From Acidimicrobiia bacterium UBA1281 (GTDB taxonomy: Bacteria; Actinomycetota; Acidimicrobiia; Actinomarinales; Actinomarinaceae), in NCBI GenBank assembly GCA_002308095.1, contig DBUV01000072.1:2307-7466 (forward strand): 5,160 nucleotides of DNA, in the 5' to 3' direction. The notes under the pieces were generated by a model that saw nothing but the letters and a program-made list of their open reading frames with translations, had not been told where the DNA came from and did not search any database. The translations under genes and the position numbers were made by a program. Position 1 is the stretch's first letter; each line of letters begins with the position of its first letter. Positions 1-5,160 of the stretch are shown here, one piece after another.

Positions 1-717
1 GGAGATTGATACGGTTATATTTCGTATTTCCTGATTGCTATAGAAATAATTCAAACCTTCTTTGAATTCTCTTAAGACAAAGCCTTGACTTCCCTGAATT
101 GGTTTTACACTTTTAGTCTTTAAAAACACCAAGAGATAGGCGGAGAGAAAAAAAGTAAATGCATCAAAGATAAAAATTATTGAACCGGACCATCCATTTC
201 CAAAATTAGAAATAAAATCTGGAACTCTTATATCTGCAATTAATGCAAAAAGTATTGAGGCGATTGGTAATGTCGCATAAGTTCCTATTGCAAATAGCGA
301 ATTAGCCTTTACAAGATTTTCTTTATGAACTATTTCTGGAACTATAGATTCGCGTGAAGGCTGTCTCATAAGAGAAAAAATTTCAGTTAAAAAATTAACT
401 ATAAATAATTGAACTAAACTCGTTGCAAAAAATAAAAACAGAACTATTAACATACGAGATAAATCAGTAAAAATCATAATATTTTTTTTGTTCATCCTGT
501 CTGCCATAAGACCAGCAAATGATGACAGAAAAGCTGGAATGATTCGAGCGACCACTGGAACAACTGCAGTAATTCCAGAATTGCCAGTCTCAGACCCAAG
601 TTGGCTTGCAAGAGCAACAGAAGCAAACAATGTAGCCCAATCCCCAAAGCTAGATAGTGATCCAGACCACCACAAAATTGAAAATTGAGATTTTGAAAAT
701 ATTTTAACTTTATTCAC
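1..717 (-). CDS. MFS transporter, N-terminal half (cut by window edge)
   Basis: This is a partial membrane transporter of the major facilitator superfamily; 239 residues are visible and the C-terminal part lies beyond the left edge. The frame is open from a GTG at 717-715, which is directly preceded by an in-frame TAA, so translation cannot begin further upstream. A short Lys-rich N-terminus leads into helix 1 (about residues 13-36, with the S-x-F-G-D-W pattern usual in this group). The loop between helices 2 and 3 carries the MFS signature G69-L-M-A-D73-R74-M-N-K-K, followed by T-D-L-S-R (84-88) in helix 3. The conserved loop M-R-Q-P-S-R-E-S-I-V-P (117-127) and a sixth helix near 180-198 follow, then a cytoplasmic linker and the start of the second half. 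It resembles the MFS_3/enterobactin-exporter-like group, usually drug or metabolite exporters. The substrate cannot be read from the sequence. It is divergent from topA. A C-terminal thymidylate kinase fusion is possible but outside the window. Confidence 0.88.
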   Translation of the reverse strand, partial: MNKVKIFSKSQFSILWWSGSLSSFGDWATLFASVALASQLGSETGNSGITAVVPVVARIIPAFLSSFAGLMADRMNKKNIMIFTDLSRMLIVLFLFFATSLVQLFIVNFLTEIFSLMRQPSRESIVPEIVHKENLVKANSLFAIGTYATLPIASILFALIADIRVPDFISNFGNGWSGSIIFIFDAFTFFLSAYLLVFLKTKSVKPIQGSQGFVLREFKEGLNYFYSNQEIRNITVSIS

Positions 718-800
718 TTAATTACATCTTAAAAGGAATTAAAAATACTTTTTTTTAAAAATCCTATACATATTAAAAAAATGATGTTAAAAATGGTGAC
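718..800. promoter_or_regulatory. Divergent promoter region between the MFS gene and topA
   Basis: This 83-bp gap separates two divergent start codons and must contain both 5' control regions unless promoters lie inside the genes. It is very AT-rich with A and T tracts. A near-palindromic TATACATA at 765-772 offers a -10-like element for topA (TATACA at 765-770, giving a leader of about 23 nt) and reads TATGTATA on the other strand. A second minus-strand candidate is TATTTT at 747-742. No convincing -35 element is found for either gene. GGTGAC touches the topA start codon and is too close to act as a normal ribosome binding site; none is seen before the MFS GTG. The exact promoter positions are guesses. 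Confidence 0.3.
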
Positions 801-3503
801 ATGTCAAAACCTTTAGTAATTGTTGAGTCGCCAACAAAAGTTAAAACTATATCTAAAATACTTGGTTCTGAATACATAGTTAAATCGAGTGTTGGGCACA
901 TTAGAGATCTTCCAAGAAATGCAAAATCAATACCATCTAATTACACAAATAAAGATATTCTCTGGGGAGCTGTAAAACCTAATAATTTTGAAAATATATA
1001 TGTTATTCCAGAAGATAGAAAAAAAATTGTTGGCGAATTAAAAAAATTAGCAGATGAAGCTCCTGAAATCTACCTTGCTACAGATGATGATAGAGAAGGT
1101 GAAGCAATTGCTTATCATCTAAAGGAAGCTCTTGATTTAAAAGATGAACCAAAAAGAATTAAATTTAATGAAATTACCCCAACTGCAGTATTGAATGCTG
1201 TTAATAATCCTGAAAAAATTGATATTGGAAAATTTAAATCTTATGAGGCAAGGCGTACTTTAGACAGAATGATTGGATATGAAATATCACCTAAAGTTAG
1301 AGACCTAGGTGGTGCATTTATCTCTACAGGTAGAGTCCAGGGCCCAGCAATCAGGCTAATCGTTGAAAGGGAAGAGGAGAGAATAAAATTCATTGAATCA
1401 CAATATTTTGAAATCTCAACAACCTGTATGAGCAAAGACATAAAGTTCAATGCTAGTCTAAAAAAAGTACAGAACAAAAGACTAGCATCCTCAGCTGACT
1501 TTGATCAAAAAGGTAATAAGACTAGTACAGATAAAAAATATCTAACTGAAGAAGAAGCACTAAATATCGTAGAAAAACTAACTGAAACTAAAGCTACTAT
1601 TTCATCAATCAAAGAATCTGGAAGGAGTGGAAAACCTCCAAAGCCTTTAAAGACTACTAGCTTACAAACATCTGCAAGAAGCAACTTGGGATTTCAGCCA
1701 CGAAAGACAATGGGTATTGCCCAAAGACTCTATCAAGAGGGATTGATTACCTATATGAGAACCGATTCTATCAGATTGTCAGATGTAGCTATTAAAGCAT
1801 CTCGAAGCTATATTTCAGATAATTTTTCAAGTGACCACCTTCCTGAGAAGCCAAATTATTTTGGTGATAGTAAAAATGCACAGGCTGCACACGAAGCCAT
1901 AAGACCTTCCGGTGATGTATTTACAACACCATCTGAACTATTGTCAACTCACAAAGAGGAAAGCGACGAATTCAAACTCTACAGTCTAATTTTCAACACG
2001 ACCGTAGCTTCACAAATGACTGATGCTAAAGGAATTACGAAATCAATAGAAATAGAGGTCTCTGATGAAAAATTCGGCCCTATGATTTTAGGAATCTCGG
2101 GAACTACATGGACCTTTGGTGGCTATAGAGATCTTATTAAAAATGCTGCTGAAAAATCTCAAGAACTACCAGACCTCTCTCAAGGAGATATGGTAGATAT
2201 TTTAACCTGTACAAGTGAAGAAAAATTTACAAATCCTCCAAACAGATATTCTTCTACATCTTTAATTAACAAACTTGAGGAGCTGGGTATAGGGAGACCT
2301 TCTACATATGTTTCAATCATTGAAAGCATCACATCTGTATTTATTAATTCTGAATCAAGTCTGAAACCTCGAATACTTGCAATGGCTCTAATCAATAATT
2401 TTATGAAGCCTTACTTTAATCAATATATTGATTATGAATTTTCTAAATCCATGGAAGACAAACTTGATGAAATTCTCATTAGTGAAGATCCTGAGAAATC
2501 TAAGGTAGAATTTCTAGAGAAATCCCACCAAACAATTACAGATCATATTAATAACTATGGTGTTCAAGACCCGTTAGCATTGACGTCAATCCAACTTCCA
2601 TTTGAGTCAAGGTATGTTGTTAAGACTGGCCGAATTGTTGGGAAAGTTCCTTATCCGTACCTTCTGAGAGATGATGATTTCAAAGTGGGTCTTAATCCAG
2701 ACATTGCACTGGAAGAAGTCAACACTGATTACATTCAGGATTTAGAAGGAAAACAAGAAGAAAGTTTAAAAAAAGAACGAGTCGTTTGTCAATGCCCAGA
2801 ATGTGATGCTTCTATATACATTAAACTTGGCCCAAACGGAGGTTTCTATATACAACATGGAATCAAAGAAAAAGGTGTACGACAAAAAAAATGTATCTAC
2901 AAAAATTTAATTGGTCCAATATTTGAAGATGAGGATCCCGACCTGCTTACTGACTCAGAGTGTATAAGCAGGTTCTCACTATCTGCTAAAAATCCAAGAA
3001 AAGTTGCAACCTTGGGAGAATGGACATACTCTTCTGCCGTTGGTCCTTATGGCGGATATGCAATGAAACAAAGATTAAGAACTGTATTCAACATTGAAGA
3101 ACTAGGGCATTTACCAAAAGATGAAATCAGAAATCTAGTTGAAGATGATAAATATCGACAGATATCAAACTTCTTAGGTGGAGAGATATTAAAAATGCCA
3201 AAGTCTGCATCTAAAGACCGAATGTTAGAAATGATTACAGAACACTTCACTCTTGATGAAAAGAAGATAAAAAAACTTTCTAAAGAGCATCTTGTTCAGC
3301 TTGCAAAGCTTCTGGATATCGTTTTCTATAGAGGCAGATTCAGAATGAAAGCAGAAGATGCAACAAAAGATAACCTTATAAATAAGATTTTGGTTGAAAA
3401 GAAAAACAAAGCCCTAGAGAATCAACGAGCCGCAATAACAGTTACAGAAGAAGAAATTCTTAGTTTGTTTGGCGATAGTCTTTCAGATATTGCCACTGGT
3501 TAA
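801..3503 (+). CDS. topA: DNA topoisomerase I (type IA), complete
   Basis: This 900-residue enzyme relaxes negatively supercoiled DNA by cutting one strand through a 5'-phosphotyrosine link and passing the other strand. The Toprim domain opens with V-I-V-E9-S-P-T-K and has the metal-binding acidic set D95-x-D97-x-E99 in A-T-D-D-D-R-E-G-E-A-I. The core follows: A-R-R-T-L-D-R-M-I-G-Y (150-160), S-T-G-R-V-Q-G-P (175-182), the catalytic I-T-Y318-M-R320-T-D-S, H364-E-A-I-R-P-S, and G-I-G-R-P-S-T-Y (496-503). The ATG at 801 puts the Toprim glutamate at residue 9, as in E. coli TopA, so the start is sound. The C-terminal third is divergent: a degraded G-R-Y-G-P-Y-type repeat (610-620), one incomplete zinc ribbon (C663, C665, C668, C698), a G-P-Y-G-G-Y motif (748-753), and two SAP-like helical segments (about 768-817 and 822-866). 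Length is between E. coli (865) and mycobacterial (about 930) TopA. It is convergent with the glycosyltransferase gene. Identification as TopA is near certain; the tail assignment is inference. Confidence 0.98.
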   Translation: MSKPLVIVESPTKVKTISKILGSEYIVKSSVGHIRDLPRNAKSIPSNYTNKDILWGAVKPNNFENIYVIPEDRKKIVGELKKLADEAPEIYLATDDDREGEAIAYHLKEALDLKDEPKRIKFNEITPTAVLNAVNNPEKIDIGKFKSYEARRTLDRMIGYEISPKVRDLGGAFISTGRVQGPAIRLIVEREEERIKFIESQYFEISTTCMSKDIKFNASLKKVQNKRLASSADFDQKGNKTSTDKKYLTEEEALNIVEKLTETKATISSIKESGRSGKPPKPLKTTSLQTSARSNLGFQPRKTMGIAQRLYQEGLITYMRTDSIRLSDVAIKASRSYISDNFSSDHLPEKPNYFGDSKNAQAAHEAIRPSGDVFTTPSELLSTHKEESDEFKLYSLIFNTTVASQMTDAKGITKSIEIEVSDEKFGPMILGISGTTWTFGGYRDLIKNAAEKSQELPDLSQGDMVDILTCTSEEKFTNPPNRYSSTSLINKLEELGIGRPSTYVSIIESITSVFINSESSLKPRILAMALINNFMKPYFNQYIDYEFSKSMEDKLDEILISEDPEKSKVEFLEKSHQTITDHINNYGVQDPLALTSIQLPFESRYVVKTGRIVGKVPYPYLLRDDDFKVGLNPDIALEEVNTDYIQDLEGKQEESLKKERVVCQCPECDASIYIKLGPNGGFYIQHGIKEKGVRQKKCIYKNLIGPIFEDEDPDLLTDSECISRFSLSAKNPRKVATLGEWTYSSAVGPYGGYAMKQRLRTVFNIEELGHLPKDEIRNLVEDDKYRQISNFLGGEILKMPKSASKDRMLEMITEHFTLDEKKIKKLSKEHLVQLAKLLDIVFYRGRFRMKAEDATKDNLINKILVEKKNKALENQRAAITVTEEEILSLFGDSLSDIATG

Positions 3504-3524
3504 AGTATTACCTTAATTTAACTG
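3497..3524 (+). terminator. Weak inverted repeat spanning both convergent stop codons
   Basis: The arms GTTAAA (3499-3504) and TTTAAC (3517-3522) are perfect complements around a 12-nt loop. In the topA transcript two G-U pairs could lengthen the stem to 8 bp. The left arm holds the TAA of topA and the right arm the TAA of the glycosyltransferase gene read on the other strand. A run of five T (3530-3534) lies 5 nt after the stem in the topA direction; no T-run follows in the opposite direction. The stem is AT-rich and weak, and the T-run is short and offset, so this is at best a poor intrinsic terminator and may be chance in AT-rich DNA. No better terminator is visible in the 14-bp gap. Confidence 0.2.
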
Positions 3525-4585
3525 ATACCTTTTTCAAATTTTTCAGCAAATACTTTAAGACTAAAATTCCTAATCACGTTATCTTTGTTTTTCTCACCAA
3601 AAACTTTTAACTCGTCTGGATTTTCTATGAAATAAAGAATCCCTTCAATAATTCCTTTTTTGTTCCCAACAACAAAACCAGATTTACCAGGGATGATGGT
3701 TTCTGGAGATCCGCCTGATGAACCCACTAAAGCAGGCAAGCCATAGCTTGCTGCTTCAAGGTAAACAAGTCCCAGACCTTCAAATTCAGCACCAAAGTAC
3801 TTTGACTTTGAAGGCATAACAAAGATGTCAATGTCTTCATAAAAATTAGATTCTTCATCATTTTTTTCATTCACAAAATTGACCTTTGCTGAAGAGACTA
3901 GAGATAATCTGTTGAGATAATTTTTTTGTTTTCCAAATCCCATAATATCTAATTCAATATTGTTACCAGTTTCTTTAAGTTCATGCACTGCATCAATAAC
4001 CCAGTCAATCTTTTTTCTTGAGACAAAACGACTCATTACTCCTATTTTTAGAACTTTGTTTGTGTCAAATTCTTTATTAAAAGCTGGTACTTCGATACCG
4101 GCACCAATATTTATAATTTCAGTATCAGTAATGTCTTGCAGTTTTTTCTTTGAAAACTCACTGACAGTAAATATTTTATTTAGCTTGTTTAGACTCTTCC
4201 TCAGCAAACGTCTGACAACTGGGATGTAATTCAATATATTAAATTCTGCTCCGTGACAGATCATATACTGAGGGATTTTTATGTTCTTAGGATTATTGGG
4301 ATTTGAGATCTGATCTAATTTATTTACCAGTAAGAACTGTGGATTGCTGGAGCCATGAAGAATAATATCTATGTTTTCAGTGTGAACAATTTCTGTAATC
4401 TCATTAACTGTTGCTTTGCTGTTAACAAGAAAATCTGACGAAGCAGCTATTGTATTTTCACCTTCAACCCATTTAGGAGCATAAATAACAAATTCGTGAT
4501 CGACTGAGTCAACTAAATTTGCTAAATACGTGCTTATTCCCCCTTTTTTTGGGAACCAGTCATTAGTTATCAGTAAAATTCTCAT
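3518..4585 (-). CDS. GT4-family (GT-B fold) glycosyltransferase, PimB-like
   Basis: This complete 355-residue protein is a retaining glycosyltransferase that should move a sugar from a nucleotide-sugar donor to an acceptor at the inner face of the membrane. The N-terminal Rossmann domain opens with I-T-N-D-W-F-P-K-K-G15-G16-I-S-T-Y-L, the acceptor/phosphate loop typical of GT4 enzymes, and has an H111-G-A-E motif. The C-terminal domain has S-R186-F-V-S-R-K191-K, the Arg/Lys pair five residues apart that contacts donor phosphates, and the E-x7-E motif (E269 and E277 in E-G-L-G-L-V-Y-L-E-A-A), followed by G-S-S-G-G-S-P-E-T. These patterns are closest, from memory, to actinobacterial PimB mannosyltransferases that build phosphatidylinositol mannosides. 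The mannosyl donor and lipid acceptor are inference. There is no signal peptide or clear transmembrane helix. The ATG at 4585 places strand 1 directly at the N-terminus, and no in-frame start lies just upstream. It is downstream of hppA by 44 bp. Confidence 0.93.
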   Translation of the reverse strand: MRILLITNDWFPKKGGISTYLANLVDSVDHEFVIYAPKWVEGENTIAASSDFLVNSKATVNEITEIVHTENIDIILHGSSNPQFLLVNKLDQISNPNNPKNIKIPQYMICHGAEFNILNYIPVVRRLLRKSLNKLNKIFTVSEFSKKKLQDITDTEIINIGAGIEVPAFNKEFDTNKVLKIGVMSRFVSRKKIDWVIDAVHELKETGNNIELDIMGFGKQKNYLNRLSLVSSAKVNFVNEKNDEESNFYEDIDIFVMPSKSKYFGAEFEGLGLVYLEAASYGLPALVGSSGGSPETIIPGKSGFVVGNKKGIIEGILYFIENPDELKVFGEKNKDNVIRNFSLKVFAEKFEKGIS

Positions 4586-4599
4586 TAGTACTGAGTAAT

Positions 4600-4605
4600 A
4601 TTATA
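4600..4605 (-). promoter_or_regulatory. Candidate -10 box for the glycosyltransferase gene
   Basis: A perfect TATAAT hexamer reads on the minus strand from 4605 to 4600, in the 44-bp gap after the hppA stop codon. It lies 14 nt before the glycosyltransferase ATG, so transcription would start near 4592-4593 and leave a leader of only about 6-8 nt, too short for a Shine-Dalgarno sequence. No TTGACA-like -35 box is seen at 16-19 bp spacing. The perfect match and its intergenic position support a real promoter, but TATAAT is common by chance in DNA this AT-rich. If real, the gene can be expressed apart from hppA from a nearly leaderless mRNA. Confidence 0.35.
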
Positions 4606-4629
4606 CGTCTTTAATTAGTTTTTATGGAT

Positions 4630-5160
4630 TTAAAAAGCAGACGCAAATATCAAACTTACAATTGTCATTACTTTGATAACAATATTCATTGCAGGTCCAG
4701 ATGTGTCTTTAAAAGGATCTCCAATTGTGTCCCCGATCACAGCAGCTTTGTGTTCGTCAGAACCCTTTCCTGCTCCACCTCCAGCTTCAATATATTTTTT
4801 AGCATTATCCCAAGCTCCACCAGAGTTAGCCATAAATATTGCTAAGAGAAATCCAGTAACCAATGAGCCAGCTAAGAAACCTCCCAGTGCCTCCTTGTCC
4901 CAAAAACCAATGATTAATGGAAGGGCAATGGCTAAACCACCAGGTAGCAACATTTCTTTTAATGCTGCAGTTGTGGCTATGTCTACACATTTTGTATAGT
5001 CAGGAACAACTCCTTCTTTTCCTTCTCTCAATCCAGGGATTTCATTAAATTGTCGTCTAACTTCTTCAATCATTTTAAATGCTGCTCTTCCCACCGCATT
5101 AATGGTCATGGCTGCAAATAAAAATGGAAACATACCTCCCAAAAATAAGCCTAAGGTTAC
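4630..5160 (-). CDS. hppA: Membrane-bound ion-translocating pyrophosphatase, C-terminal part (cut by window edge)
   Basis: The last 176 residues of a membrane pyrophosphatase are visible; the frame is open through the right edge, so the TTG at 5142 and the ATG at 5133 are internal codons, not starts. The enzyme hydrolyses pyrophosphate and uses the energy to pump H+ (or Na+) out across the membrane. Family hallmarks occur in order: G-G-M-F-P-F-L-F (8-15), E-E-V-R-R-Q-F (32-38), [11 protein letters not shown] (53-63), [16 protein letters not shown] (110-125), [11 protein letters not shown] (131-141) and [14 protein letters not shown] (143-156). The Asp and Lys residues in the last three belong to the Mg-pyrophosphate site. 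About four membrane helices are visible. The protein ends shortly after the last helix with no extension. The residues that separate K+-dependent from K+-independent and H+ from Na+ types lie mostly outside the window. It is upstream of, and in line with, the glycosyltransferase gene. Confidence 0.97.
   Translation of the reverse strand, partial: VTLGLFLGGMFPFLFAAMTINAVGRAAFKMIEEVRRQFNEIPGLREGKEGVVPDYTKCVDIATTAALKEMLLPGGLAIALPLIIGFWDKEALGGFLAGSLVTGFLLAIFMANSGGAWDNAKKYIEAGGGAGKGSDEHKAAVIGDTIGDPFKDTSGPAMNIVIKVMTIVSLIFASAF

Noticed and set aside
479..495. Run of eight T (A on the coding strand) in the MFS gene, a possible slippage or frameshift site
   Set aside because: The frame continues intact through it with conserved residues on both sides, and Lys/Asn-rich loops of this kind are expected in AT-rich DNA.
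488..688. Open frame of 66 codons on the plus strand
   Set aside because: It lies wholly inside the minus-strand MFS gene, whose product has clear family motifs; the plus-strand peptide has none.
1241..1477. Open frame on the minus strand inside topA
   Set aside because: It is antisense to the conserved core of TopA and shows no recognisable motif.
2180..2395. Open frame on the minus strand inside topA
   Set aside because: It is antisense to the G-R-P-S-T-Y region of TopA, with no family features of its own.
3047..3250. Open frame on the minus strand inside the TopA C-terminal region
   Set aside because: It is a shadow of topA; there is no motif or start signal to support it.
3960..4229. 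Open frame of 89 codons on the plus strand, Ser/Leu/Phe-rich
   Set aside because: It is antisense to the glycosyltransferase gene, and its composition is what the reverse of an AT-rich gene gives.
4624..4999. Two overlapping plus-strand open frames (4624-4845 and 4673-4999)
   Set aside because: Both are antisense to the strongly conserved hppA 3' end and have no recognisable product.

Overview
The window is AT-rich (roughly one third G+C by eye), gene-dense, and holds four protein genes with almost no spare DNA. From left to right: a partial transporter gene of the major facilitator superfamily (MFS) on the minus strand (1-717); a complete bacterial DNA topoisomerase I gene, topA, on the plus strand (801-3503); a complete GT4-family glycosyltransferase gene on the minus strand (3518-4585); and the 3' end of a membrane-bound pyrophosphatase gene, hppA, on the minus strand (4630-5160). 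No tRNA, rRNA, CRISPR array, insertion sequence or other mobile element was seen.

Organism: the gene set points to an actinobacterium-like genome. A topA gene near an hppA gene and an MFS-type membrane protein recalls the Streptomyces neighbourhood, and the glycosyltransferase looks like the actinobacterial PimB group (phosphatidylinositol mannoside synthesis). High-GC actinobacteria do not have this base composition, so a streamlined low-GC marine lineage (for example Actinomarinales-like) is the best guess. This is inference from context and composition, not a phylogenetic result.

Layout: the MFS gene and topA diverge from an 83-bp gap that must hold both start regions. topA and the glycosyltransferase converge, with only 14 bp between their stop codons. 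hppA and the glycosyltransferase lie in the same direction 44 bp apart, so the glycosyltransferase may be co-transcribed with hppA, but a perfect TATAAT hexamer in the gap suggests its own promoter. No gene here has a convincing Shine-Dalgarno sequence.

Function: TopA relaxes negative supercoils. The pyrophosphatase couples hydrolysis of pyrophosphate, a by-product of nucleic acid and other polymer synthesis, to ion pumping across the membrane. The glycosyltransferase probably acts on envelope glycolipids. The MFS protein is a transporter, or possibly the membrane half of an MFS-thymidylate kinase fusion. These are mostly housekeeping roles; no new defence or mobile system is evident. The most unusual part is the C-terminal third of TopA, which has a degenerate zinc ribbon and a pair of SAP-like helical motifs.
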